NCBI GenBank assembly: GCA_041748175.1
Contig: JBGTDU010000115.1
Coordinates: 1 to 64,000, forward strand
From: JAHEJB01 sp041748175
GTDB lineage: Bacteria > Bacteroidota > Rhodothermia > Rhodothermales > Rubricoccaceae
Direction: 5' to 3'
DNA: 64,000 nucleotides
The position numbers and the translations under genes are program-made. The notes under the pieces were generated by a model. It did not search any database. It was not told the DNA's origin and saw only the letters and a program-made list of their open reading frames with translations. Below, one piece after another: positions 45,841-54,346 of this stretch (the first letter of the stretch is position 1; every line of letters starts with the position of its first letter).

Positions 45841-46515
45841 ATGCTTGCGTTTGGAATTGAGAACACCGTGGTCGCGGTTACTGGCGCAGGCGGGCGGCTC
45901 GGAACGGTCATTACCCGCAAGCTGGTTGACGCGGGGGCGATGGTCGCCGCCATTGATGTGCGGCCGATGGACGGAATACCGGACGGCGCTTCCTCGTTCG
46001 TCGCGGATCTTACGGACGAAACCTCGGTCGCGGCGACGCTCGGGAAGATTGAGGACGATCTCGGCCCGCTCAATGGCCTCATCCACACGGTGGGCATGTG
46101 GGGCGGCGCTCCCTTCGCGGAAACAAAACTGGATGAATGGGAAATGATGCTCGACGTTAATCTGACCACCACGTTCCTCTGTTTTAGAGAGGCAGTTCGG
46201 CGGATGAAGGGCCGAGGAGGTCATCTGGTCGCCATCGCATCCAGGCAGGGTGCCGATGGTGGCGTGGCTGAGCAAGGGCCATATTCCGCCGCGAAGGCGG
46301 GCGTCGTCCGCCTCGTGGAATCTGTCGCCGCCGAGTACAACGGGCGCATTACAGCCGCCGCAGTTGCGCCCTCCATGATCTTGTTCGGCGATGAAGACGA
46401 GGACGCAAAGGGCGTATCCGTCGAGGCCATCGCCGATCTGTGCGTGTACCTCGCGGATGGCGGCGGCACGATTCACAACGGGCAGGTGCTGCGAACGTTT
46501 GGGATGGCGGGGTAG
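45841..46515 (+). CDS. short-chain dehydrogenase/reductase
   Basis: 224 residues. Rossmann nucleotide-binding motif TGAGGRLG (14-21), catalytic Ser134, Tyr148 and Lys152 in GPYSAAKAG, and the D of FVADLTDE. Asp39 after the second strand favours NAD over NADP. Substrate unknown. Directly downstream of an NTF2-like lipoprotein gene. Confidence 0.92.
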   Translation: MLAFGIENTVVAVTGAGGRLGTVITRKLVDAGAMVAAIDVRPMDGIPDGASSFVADLTDETSVAATLGKIEDDLGPLNGLIHTVGMWGGAPFAETKLDEWEMMLDVNLTTTFLCFREAVRRMKGRGGHLVAIASRQGADGGVAEQGPYSAAKAGVVRLVESVAAEYNGRITAAAVAPSMILFGDEDEDAKGVSVEAIADLCVYLADGGGTIHNGQVLRTFGMAG

Positions 46516-46666
46516 GCGGCCGGGGTTGCACGGACGGACGCTTTGTAAAGAATGCCGGGCATAGGTTAGAAATTGAAAGCGCGCCTGTCTATCAGGGTGA
46601 CGCGGGCTCGAAGGTCCCAGCGATGTGACCTGGATCCCCGCGCATTCACAACCCAAAAACCTTACC

Positions 46667-49189
46667 ATGAGGACTACCATGAAAGCCTTACCCCCCCCCC
46701 TTAAGCACTTAGCGTGCATCGCGGTGTTTGCCGCCGCATTCTTCGCGGGGCAAGCCCTCGCGGCACCTTCGTCTACCATCTGCAACTGGGGTGGAGCCCA
46801 GGATTTCGAGGTCGGCTTTATCACGTGCGGTACCGGCCAATCCTACGATATCCGCGTTTACGACGCGCTAACCGGCGTCCTGGTGAGCGAGACACTGGGC
46901 GTCAACGAAAACACCAACATAGTCGGGGCTTACGATTGGGTCGCCCACTTCAACGAAGGCGTCGAGCCTCCGAGGGTGGACCTCAACTCCAACACCCTGT
47001 ACAGGATCTCTTTCGGCAGCGCCGGGTCGTACCTCTACTACAACTGCAGTTCGTCCAGGCCGGGCTATGTAGCCGGGTCGTTCACGTGCCCGTTCAGTGG
47101 GAGCGATCCGACTCCCGACGTGATCTTCTCGCGCGACGAGCTTGGAACCAGGGTGGCACCCATAAACATCCCTGGACACGAGGGCATTTCGAGTTATCTG
47201 GGTGGCCAGTGGATATTCCCGCACTACCTTGACGAGATCTGCGATAACATCACGTGTCCCGCCGGTTTCGAGGACCGATTTTCCATGTTCATATCGACGA
47301 GCAGCGATACCGAGCACGAACTGCCCGCGTTTGACATGACGGTGCCTACCGGCGAAAGCTGGATGTGGGACGGGCCGGAGGTCACGAAGCTCAAGTTTGC
47401 CAACCGAACTCAACTCATTGCCGAGGGAAGCCTGGCGATGGATGGGATTACTCTCACCGAGATGAACACGGGCGACGGCTGGTACGGCGTGCGCTATGAG
47501 CCCAATAGTGGCGGCTATATTCGTGGTTCGACCATTGAGAAGTTTGCGCACGTGATAGGTGGCGGCCCTGGGCTGTTGGCTCCATTCGTCTGCGGCCTCA
47601 CGGTTAACGACCGCTGGCTTGCCGTCTACCGCTCTACCATCCGGGACGGATTCAATGGTGCCTACGGCGTGTGCTCCTATGGCAGCCAGGGCCAGGTGGC
47701 ACTGCGGGATGAAATCGACCCCAACACTCAAGAGCTTCTCCCGACCGCGGTGATCGGCAACAATGGCCACGGCCTGTATGCCTACAGCCAGGGACGCATC
47801 TTTCTCAGAGGTTCCGATGTCACCGGTAACGACCTCAACGGCGGCCTGGCACTTGGTACGCAAGCCAGAATCTACGCCAATGAAGGGTCGTCCATTTCGG
47901 GCAACCTTGGCGTCGGCCTCGAGGCCCGGAGCGACGGCAACATCTACCTCTACAACCCCAACACGCCGTCGGCCCCGACGGGGACAATCATCGACGGCAA
48001 CATAGGCGGTGGGTTGCTGGCCCAGTTCCAGGGTAGCTACATCAATGCTGGGACGTTCCTCTACGGGGGCGGCCTGCAGGGCACCTGCCAGGCCGCGTGT
48101 GAGAATTTCATTACTGGACACGATGCGGCGGGAATTCCGTACGACGTAAAAGCCGCCTCGGGCAGTTTTGTAACCGCTGAGTTTGACCACTGGGGCTTCG
48201 GCCGCACGCAGGAAAGTGATCTGGTCCTCGACGAGGACGCCACCAGCATGATCGACGTGCTCCCCATCTGGGATGGCATCTCGGCATTGCGGGAAGGACC
48301 GGTGGCGCTGAAGTCCGGCTCGGAACCGTCGGCTTTCGGCGACAACGTACGCCGATTCATCGGCGAGGCGTTCGACAAGGCCGCCGAGGGCCGGTGGATT
48401 CCAGCGTTCGCAAAGGCCCAGGCCGCGCTGGCGCTCGCGTTCTCTGAGGACGACCTGCAACTGGTGATGGGCGCTGTATCGGTGCTCGTCAGTCAGCCGG
48501 ACGCCCCGGATCTACCAATCGGCCTTCTTACAGCCATCGAAGCGCATCTCGGCGCCGGGCGTGAAGCTCGGCCGTTCGCACTGCGCACGCTCCTGACAGC
48601 GGATCGTGTACGCGGAAGGGACGCGGAAGGTCGGGCAACCGCTCAGACGCTCATTGCGGATTACCCACGCACGGAGCATGCGCTCACCGCACTCGCCCAG
48701 GAGGTGTCCTTTGCTCTGGAGACAGATGATCTGTCGGCGGCGCAAACTGCGCTGGCCACGATGGAGGGAGACTTCCCGGACGAGGTGCTGACCACAGCGG
48801 CACGCGCATACTTCGTGCTGCTTGCCGGTGAAGAAGCGCTTCCAGCCCGCTCGGCATCCACCCCTGCCGTGGTGGCTTCAACCGGCGCCTCATCAGAGGC
48901 TTCGGTGAGCGACTTTACGCTCCACGCCGCCTATCCCAACCCGTTCAACCCGCAGACGGTCGTGCCGTTCAGCGTGAATGAATCCGCGAATGTAAGTCTG
49001 CGCGTTCTCGACATGCTCGGTCGCCAGGTGGCTACGCTCGCCGACGGCCGGTACGAAGCGGGTCTATACAACGCCGTGTTCGATGGCTCGCAGTTGTCCT
49101 CCGGGATATACCTGCTGCGCGCTGAGGTGACACCAGAGAACGGCGGGGCTTCCCGCGCATTCACTCAGCGCCTTACGCTCCTCAAATAG
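46667..49189 (+). CDS. T9SS cargo protein with beta-helix and helical-repeat region (module A1)
   Basis: 840 residues from ATG 46667; an upstream in-frame ATG at 46625 gives no better leader. The signal peptide region carries a run of ten C at 46691-46700 (Pro9-Pro11). Residues about 245-490 look like a right-handed parallel beta-helix (NNGHGLYAYSQGRIFLRGS, NDLNGGLALGTQARIYANE), 560-760 are helical TPR-like (ALRTLLTADRVRGRDAEG, TEHALTALAQEVSFAL), and the last 90 are a sorting domain (AAYPNPFNPQTVVPFSV ... SGIYLLRAE). Probably a surface adhesin or carbohydrate-binding protein. It is followed after five bases by the BNR gene, and a decayed copy lies at 51993. Confidence 0.85.
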   Translation: MRTTMKALPPPLKHLACIAVFAAAFFAGQALAAPSSTICNWGGAQDFEVGFITCGTGQSYDIRVYDALTGVLVSETLGVNENTNIVGAYDWVAHFNEGVEPPRVDLNSNTLYRISFGSAGSYLYYNCSSSRPGYVAGSFTCPFSGSDPTPDVIFSRDELGTRVAPINIPGHEGISSYLGGQWIFPHYLDEICDNITCPAGFEDRFSMFISTSSDTEHELPAFDMTVPTGESWMWDGPEVTKLKFANRTQLIAEGSLAMDGITLTEMNTGDGWYGVRYEPNSGGYIRGSTIEKFAHVIGGGPGLLAPFVCGLTVNDRWLAVYRSTIRDGFNGAYGVCSYGSQGQVALRDEIDPNTQELLPTAVIGNNGHGLYAYSQGRIFLRGSDVTGNDLNGGLALGTQARIYANEGSSISGNLGVGLEARSDGNIYLYNPNTPSAPTGTIIDGNIGGGLLAQFQGSYINAGTFLYGGGLQGTCQAACENFITGHDAAGIPYDVKAASGSFVTAEFDHWGFGRTQESDLVLDEDATSMIDVLPIWDGISALREGPVALKSGSEPSAFGDNVRRFIGEAFDKAAEGRWIPAFAKAQAALALAFSEDDLQLVMGAVSVLVSQPDAPDLPIGLLTAIEAHLGAGREARPFALRTLLTADRVRGRDAEGRATAQTLIADYPRTEHALTALAQEVSFALETDDLSAAQTALATMEGDFPDEVLTTAARAYFVLLAGEEALPARSASTPAVVASTGASSEASVSDFTLHAAYPNPFNPQTVVPFSVNESANVSLRVLDMLGRQVATLADGRYEAGLYNAVFDGSQLSSGIYLLRAEVTPENGGASRAFTQRLTLLK
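46691..46700 (+). repeat. homopolymer of ten C in a signal-peptide coding region
   Basis: The frame is intact with ten C (TTA CCC CCC CCC CTT). One base more or less would shift the frame within the leader and stop translation early. Such poly(C) tracts are known slippage sites. Confidence 0.85.
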
Positions 49190-49194
49190 GTCTG

Positions 49195-50502
49195 ATGATG
49201 CCCAAGCATTTGGTGCTTGTATCGATGGTTGCCGGGCTCCTCTTCGTGGGGAGCCCGGCATTGCCGAGTGCCGCCTTCGGGCAGGAGATCCAGTTTGAGC
49301 AGGTGGGGAATGTCCCTCTCGATGCCGACGATCTGGAGTTCGACCAAGAAGGCACGCTGTGGGCGGTCTCCACCGAATTGTGGCGTTTGCCGATCGATGC
49401 TACGGCCTGGGAAGAGGTGTATGACGGGTTCGTGGGCGACGCGATTCTTGTTCTCGCACCGGACACGATTTTTTATTCGTACAACGCAGCTACCGCTCGC
49501 TCGACCGACGGTGGTGAGACATTTTTCGGGGTCTATCTCGAAGGCCGCACTCTTTTCGCAGCCAAAACCGAAGGCTCCAACCACGGCGTGATTCTGGTCG
49601 GCGAGTTCAGTGGCAATTCCGGCATCGCCTATTCTACGGATCGGGGAGGTTCGTTCACGGAGGCCACGTTCACCGTCGCTACGGCGTCAACGCCATTTAT
49701 GGAATCTGCTGTCGAGATCCCGGATGGCCCGGCGACGGGAAGGCTCGTAGCTGGCGTCTTCGGCGGAGTGGTTATTTCGGAGGACGCCGGGCGGACGTGG
49801 TCGCCGAGTTCGCTCTTTCAGGACGCGAGGTTCTGGGTGCAGCGGGTGGAGATCGGCACGGAGCCTGGTACGGGAAACCGGCGGCTCTACCTCACCCTCG
49901 CCGACGCGCAACTTCCCGACGTCCAGTTCTATTTCTCGGACGACGACGGCCTGACATGGGTGAACCAACCCGAGATGGAAGATGCGTTTTTGTTCGTATA
50001 CGTCCCGCAGGGCGAGGGTTACCTGCTGTCGGTCGAGCGAGGAACGGCACTGGAAGGCGATTTCCTTACCGTATTGAAAACTGACGATAGCGGCATGACA
50101 TGGGTAGTAGTTGAAGAACTGCCCGCCCCAGTAAACGGCGCAGGCGTTTTTTCAGAAGACGTACTCATCGGCCCCGACGGGCATGTTTACGTGGCTGTGA
50201 GCCGAGCGGGCTCAGAGCGCGAGTGGGTCTACCGCACCACCGAGCCCGTGGTGGTTGCGAGTGAGCCGGAGGCACCGCCTGCGCCAAGCGCTGAGTGGCT
50301 TGTCGTCTACCCCAACCCGGCGGAGGGCAGGATTACGGTTGAGGGCGTCGAGCCGGGTGAGGTGATCGTGGTGTACGATGTGCTGGGCCGCGCTGTGTTG
50401 CGAACCCGCACATCAACGGATATCGATGTTTCGGCGTTGCCGCCTGGGGTGTACGTGCTGCGAGTTGGAGAAGAAAGCCTGTTGGTGACGGTACGGCAGT
50501 AG
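49195..50502 (+). CDS. BNR-repeat T9SS cargo protein (module B1)
   Basis: 435 residues with signal peptide ending AAFGQ. At least five BNR/Asp-box motifs on a propeller: STDGGETFF, STDRGGSFT, SEDAGRTWS, SDDDGLTWV, TDDSGMTWV. The C-terminus is the second sorting-domain type (VVYPNPAEGRITVEGV ... DVSALPPGVYVLRVG). BNR propellers occur in sialidases and photosystem factors; no sialidase catalytic set is visible. It follows A1 by five bases. Paralogs at 50841 and 52701. Confidence 0.87.
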   Translation: MMPKHLVLVSMVAGLLFVGSPALPSAAFGQEIQFEQVGNVPLDADDLEFDQEGTLWAVSTELWRLPIDATAWEEVYDGFVGDAILVLAPDTIFYSYNAATARSTDGGETFFGVYLEGRTLFAAKTEGSNHGVILVGEFSGNSGIAYSTDRGGSFTEATFTVATASTPFMESAVEIPDGPATGRLVAGVFGGVVISEDAGRTWSPSSLFQDARFWVQRVEIGTEPGTGNRRLYLTLADAQLPDVQFYFSDDDGLTWVNQPEMEDAFLFVYVPQGEGYLLSVERGTALEGDFLTVLKTDDSGMTWVVVEELPAPVNGAGVFSEDVLIGPDGHVYVAVSRAGSEREWVYRTTEPVVVASEPEAPPAPSAEWLVVYPNPAEGRITVEGVEPGEVIVVYDVLGRAVLRTRTSTDIDVSALPPGVYVLRVGEESLLVTVRQ

Positions 50503-50519
50503 TACGATGCCACAATGAA

Positions 50520-50681
50520 AGTCACTCCCGAGAAGTCGGGAGCCCATTCAGCAATCCAGCTTCCAATGCTGGGAGAGCAGCTATCCCGCAATTGATTGCC
50601 CAACCCGACCAAGAAGCCGACCGGCGGAATGGATCCCCGATCCCTTCGGCAAGCTCAGGGCTGGCTCGGTCGGGGATGACT
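50520..50681. repeat. GTCAT inverted-repeat element
   Basis: Left arm GTCACTCCCGAGAAG...GGGAGCCCATTC and right arm GGAATGGATCCCC...GGTCGGGGATGAC, inverted to each other, about 75 bases apart. The same class as 26247-26415. It fills half of the 338-base gap before the chimeric gene; the remainder holds only the promoter candidate at 50796. Confidence 0.7.
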
Positions 50682-50795
50682 TGTTTGGGAGTTGGGAGAG
50701 AGTGACTATCCCCACCCAATCCGGTATGGCTATAGACGATTCAGGTCATGCCAGAAATCGATTTCAATTGATCAGGCGAGGATCAAACACCCAGC

Positions 50796-50802
50796 TATAT
50801 TG
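50796..50802 (+). promoter_or_regulatory. possible promoter of the RecJ-headed chimera
   Basis: TATATTG 38 bases before the ATG at 50841, matching the elements at 16602 and 17289. It is probably the original recJ promoter, retained with the RecJ start. Confidence 0.35.
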
Positions 50803-50840
50803 CGGGCGAATCTGCTGCCGAAGGCCACGTCGCTTCGCCC

Positions 50841-51839
50841 ATGGAAACACCTACCCAAACCAGATACCGCTGGACGCTTCGCCCGGTTGAGGATGAGGCG
50901 GTGGTGGCGTCGCTGGGTGCGGAATTGAATAACATGCCCGAGCCGTTGGCGCGCGCGTTGGTTTTGCGCGGCATTCGTACGTTCGATGAGGCCGAGCAGT
51001 TTTTTCGCGGAGGGCTCGATGTGCTGCACGATCCGTTCCTGATGAAAGACATGGACCGCGCGGCGAGGCGGCTTGTGGCGGGCGTCTTCAACGGCATCGT
51101 GGTCTCGGAGGACGGCGGCCGGACGTGGAGCCCGTCGTCGCTCTTCCAGGAGGCGCGGTTCAAGATTCTCAGGGTCGAGATCGGCCGGCACCCGATCTCC
51201 GGCGCGCGGCGGCTCTTTGCGTCGGGCACGGATTCGCAGCTTTCCGGCAACCAGATGTACGCCTCCGACGACGACGGGCTCACGTGGACGAACCTCGGCA
51301 CCATGCCGGAGTCGGTGCTCTTCGTGGTCGTTCCGGAAATCAGCGGATCGGCCCAGACGCTGCTGGCCGTGGAGGAAGGCACGACGGATGAGGACAGCAT
51401 TCAAGTGTGGCGAAGCCTCGACGGCGTGGTTTGGTCGACGGCGGGTCGATTGCCTGCCGTTCCGGCGCCGAATGCGATCTTTTCCGAAGACCTGTTGATC
51501 GGTCCAGATCTCTATCTTTACGTGAGTGTCAGCCGTCCGGGCCCCGAACACGAGTGGGTCTACCGCAGCACGGAGCCGGTGGTGGTGGCTAATGAGGCAC
51601 CACCAGAGGTGCCAGAGGAAGAGAACAGCCTGCGGGTTTATCCCAACCCGGCTACAGATAAGATTTCCGTAGAGGGCGTCGAGCCTGGCGACGAGGTGGT
51701 GCTGTACGACGTGCTGGGCCGGGCGGTGCTGCGAACCCGCAACACAACGGATATCGATATCGATGTCTCGGCCCTGCCGCCGGGGGTGTATGTGGTGCGA
51801 GCCGGCGGAAAAAGCCTGTTGGTGACCATTCGGCGCTAA
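50841..51839 (+). CDS. chimera: RecJ N-terminus fused in frame to BNR T9SS protein (module B2)
   Basis: 332 residues. Residues 1-75 are a RecJ exonuclease N-terminus (YRWTLRPVEDEAVV, LARALVLRGIRTFDEAEQFF, LHDPFLMKDMDRAARRL) that stops before the catalytic DHH motifs. From about 78 on the sequence is the BNR family (RRLVAGVFNGIVVSED, SEDGGRTWS, SDDDGLTWT) and ends in the same sorting domain as B1 and B3, with a 6-base duplication giving DIDIDV. The switch lies within about 51063-51083, where BNR paralogs have GRLVAG. There is no signal peptide, so the product cannot reach the T9SS. Either a rearranged pseudogene-like locus or an assembly join. Confidence 0.8.
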   Translation: METPTQTRYRWTLRPVEDEAVVASLGAELNNMPEPLARALVLRGIRTFDEAEQFFRGGLDVLHDPFLMKDMDRAARRLVAGVFNGIVVSEDGGRTWSPSSLFQEARFKILRVEIGRHPISGARRLFASGTDSQLSGNQMYASDDDGLTWTNLGTMPESVLFVVVPEISGSAQTLLAVEEGTTDEDSIQVWRSLDGVVWSTAGRLPAVPAPNAIFSEDLLIGPDLYLYVSVSRPGPEHEWVYRSTEPVVVANEAPPEVPEEENSLRVYPNPATDKISVEGVEPGDEVVLYDVLGRAVLRTRNTTDIDIDVSALPPGVYVVRAGGKSLLVTIRR

Positions 51840-51843
51840 AAAG

Positions 51844-51900
51844 TCTCCCCTTCAGGGGAGTACCCCGAAGGGGGGAGGGGTGTTGTACCATCAGGCTATA
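51844..51900. repeat. CTCCCCT...AGGGGAG dispersed repeat, copy 1
   Basis: CTCCCCTTCAGGGGAG hairpin followed by TACCCCGAAGGGGGG and a tail GGGGTGTTGTA...GGCTATA. About 57 bases shared with 54013-54070 with few changes, each placed just after a BNR gene. Confidence 0.75.
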
Positions 51901-51992
51901 AGGCAGCCAGCCAATCCGGACATCCCCTGTGGTTCCTCAGTTTCGCAAGGTGGCCTCTTCTGCCCCCCTTCGACGGGGGACTTTTCTTGCCT

Positions 51993-52704
51993 ATGTTCAC
52001 GCTCATGCAAAAGCCTATCCCTCTCGAGATGCCCACCGGGCTTCTCACAGCCATCGAGGCCCATCTCGGGCCGGGCAGTCGGGCCGCCCGTACGCCTTAC
52101 GGACACTTTTGACGGCGGACCGCACGCATGGCCGGGACGGCGATGCCCGATCCACAGCACAAGCCTTGATTGCCGAATTCCCTCGCACGGAGCACGCCCT
52201 GACGGGACTCGCGCAGGAAGTGGATTTGGCGCTCGCGGCGGATGACCTCCTCGCAGCCCAAACGGCGCTAGCTACCATGGAAGCCGACTTCCCGGACGAA
52301 CTACTGACCGAGGCCGCGAGGGGCTACTTCGCGTTGCTAGTTGGAGAAGATGCGCTGCCTGCTCGCGTGGGCTCGACTCCGATGACTGCGTCGGCGGCCG
52401 GTTTGTCAACCTCGGTGGGGCGACCGGATTTGTGCTCCACGCTGCCTATCCGAACCCTTTCAACCCCCAGACGGTTATTCCGTTTAGCGTGACCGAATCC
52501 GCGATTGTACGTCTGCTTGTTTTCGACATGCTCGGCCGCCAGGTGGCGACGCTCGTCGACGGCGCCTTCGAGGCCGGTGTGTATCAGGCTGTGTTCGACG
52601 GATCGCTCCTGCCGAGTGGCATGTATCTGTTGCGTGCCGCAATGACGTCGACGAACGGCTTCGCGGCGCACGCGATCACACAGCGAATCACGCTACTTAA
52701 ATGA
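51993..52704 (+). pseudogene. decayed copy of module A gene (A2)
   Basis: The DNA matches the 3-prime third of the gene at 46667 but needs three frames. The first reads GLLTAIEAHLGPG and stops at TGA after GHF; a shift near 52083 restores ALRTLLTADRTHGRD through YFALLVGEDALPARV; a second near 52420 is needed to read LHAAYPNPFNPQTVIPFSV to the end LLK. The beta-helix part is absent. The stop overlaps the B3 start as ATGA, the A-B arrangement of the intact module. Confidence 0.83.
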
Positions 52705-54011
52705 GCACGGGCCGCTTCACACATCACTTAGTCATCGTCGGGCTCTCCGTTATGGGGAGCCCGGCATTGTTGGTCGAAGCCTTCGCTCAGGATCTGGTGT
52801 TTGAGCAAGTCGGGGACATTGCGATTGATGCGCAAGATCTAGCGTTTGACGAGACAATGGACCTGTGGGCTGGGGCCAGCGAGCTATGGCGTTTGCCGGT
52901 GGGTAGTTCTTTATGGGAAGAGGTCTACGATGAACCTGGATTCATTGGTGATATACTGCTGGTGCTATCTCCGGACACATTATTTCTAACCTCGACAAAT
53001 GGTGTCCACCGATCAACCGACGGAGGCAGCAGCTTCGCCGCCGTCTACGAAGAGGGGGGGAGTCTCTTTACAACGCGTCTTGACGGACTGAACCGGAGTC
53101 TTGTTTTGGCTGGTGAATCCCAAGGCGGCACGGGCATCGCCTACTCCACGGACCGTGGCGCGAGCTTCACCTCCGCCACGTTCACGGTTTCGACCAGCAC
53201 GGAATCCACGCTGCACAGCGCCGTCGAGATTCTAGACGGCCCGGCAGCGGGGCGGCTCGTGGCAGGCTGCTTCAACGGCATCTTTGTCTCAGAGGACAGT
53301 GGGCAGACGTGGAGCCCAAGCTCGCTGTTTGGGGATTTCAGATATTCGGTGCAGCGCATCGTGATCGGCGAAGACCCGGCGTCCGGATCCCGCCGCCTTT
53401 ACGCGACCGTAGTCGATGCCCAGGCATCCGGGCCGCAACTATTCACATCCGACGACGAGGGCCTGACATGGACGAACGTGCCGGACATGGTAGATGCCTA
53501 CCTCTTCGTCTTCGTGCCCGAGCCGAGTTCCTTATTGGCCGTAGAGCGCGCAGACGCGGTTGATGGCGAACACATAGAAGTTTGGCAGAGTGTGGATGGC
53601 GGGCAGTCGTGGGTCGTGGTTGGTGAGTTGCCAGCGGAGGTCGATGGTGGGCTTATTTCATCCGAAGACGTACTAATTGGCCCTGATAGTCACCTCTATG
53701 TGGCCTTAGGACGTAACGGCCCCGAATCCGAGTGGGTCTACCGAACCACCAAGCCGGTGGTGGTGGCAAATGAGCCTCCGCTGCCAGCGCCAACCACCAA
53801 GACGATTGCTGTGTATCCCAACCCAGCGGAGGATAGGATCACGGTAGAGGGCATCGAGCAGGGTGAGGAGGTGGTCCTGTACGATGTGCTGGGCCGGGCC
53901 ATGCTGCGAAGCCGCACGCCAACGGATATCGATGTTTCCGCCCTGCCGCCGGGGGTGTACGTGGTGCGCGTGGGTGGAGAGAGCCGGTTGGTGACGGTGC
54001 GGCAGCACTAG
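52701..54011 (+). CDS. BNR-repeat T9SS cargo protein (module B3)
   Basis: 436 residues with signal peptide ending EAFAQ. BNR motifs STDGGSSFA, STDRGASFT, SEDSGQTWS, SDDEGLTWT, SVDGGQSWV, and the type-two sorting domain (AVYPNPAEDRITVEGI ... DVSALPPGVYVVRVG). Close paralog of 49195 along the full length. Since it overlaps the stop of the decayed A2, translation may depend on reinitiation, or on its own start now that A2 is broken. Confidence 0.87.
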   Translation: MSTGRFTHHLVIVGLSVMGSPALLVEAFAQDLVFEQVGDIAIDAQDLAFDETMDLWAGASELWRLPVGSSLWEEVYDEPGFIGDILLVLSPDTLFLTSTNGVHRSTDGGSSFAAVYEEGGSLFTTRLDGLNRSLVLAGESQGGTGIAYSTDRGASFTSATFTVSTSTESTLHSAVEILDGPAAGRLVAGCFNGIFVSEDSGQTWSPSSLFGDFRYSVQRIVIGEDPASGSRRLYATVVDAQASGPQLFTSDDEGLTWTNVPDMVDAYLFVFVPEPSSLLAVERADAVDGEHIEVWQSVDGGQSWVVVGELPAEVDGGLISSEDVLIGPDSHLYVALGRNGPESEWVYRTTKPVVVANEPPLPAPTTKTIAVYPNPAEDRITVEGIEQGEEVVLYDVLGRAMLRSRTPTDIDVSALPPGVYVVRVGGESRLVTVRQH

Positions 54012-54012
54012 A

Positions 54013-54070
54013 TCTCCCCTTGAGGGGAGTACCCCGGAGGGGGGAGGGGTGTTGTCGCCTCTGGCTATAG
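54013..54070. repeat. CTCCCCT...AGGGGAG dispersed repeat, copy 2
   Basis: Same element as 51844-51900 (CTCCCCTTGAGGGGAG, then TACCCCGGAGGGGGG and the GGGGTGTTGT tail), directly after module B3. Confidence 0.75.
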
Positions 54071-54346
54071 AGTCTCCACGCTAACCCGACATAGCCCTGT
54101 CCTGCTCGGTCGAGCGTGCGGTTTCCCCTCCGACAAGCCAGGAACGGCTTTCAATGGAGAACCCCTCACTCCGATCTTCTGGCGACCTCCCCAATCCTGT
54201 TGTCATCCCGGGCTTAGCCTGCCCTGAGCTTGCCCAAGGGGTCCACGTCCATCGCCAACGCTTCAGCTGCTGGAACGAGCCCGCCCCGCTCTCGATGCGG
54301 GTTTAGGTGTGCACCCGGCAAAGAACCGGCTGGGGCCGGGGCTTCC
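54071..54346. other. rest of a 335-base gap, with a GTCAT arm
   Basis: Between module B3 and the ABC permease. At 54201-54256 a GTCATCCCGGGCTTAGC...GGGGTCC stretch is one arm of the GTCAT element class. Nothing coding was seen in the rest. Confidence 0.6.

Noticed and set aside
46868..48460. 530-codon open frame on the minus strand
   Set aside because: Antisense shadow of the A1 cargo gene, whose signal peptide, repeats and sorting domain are clear.
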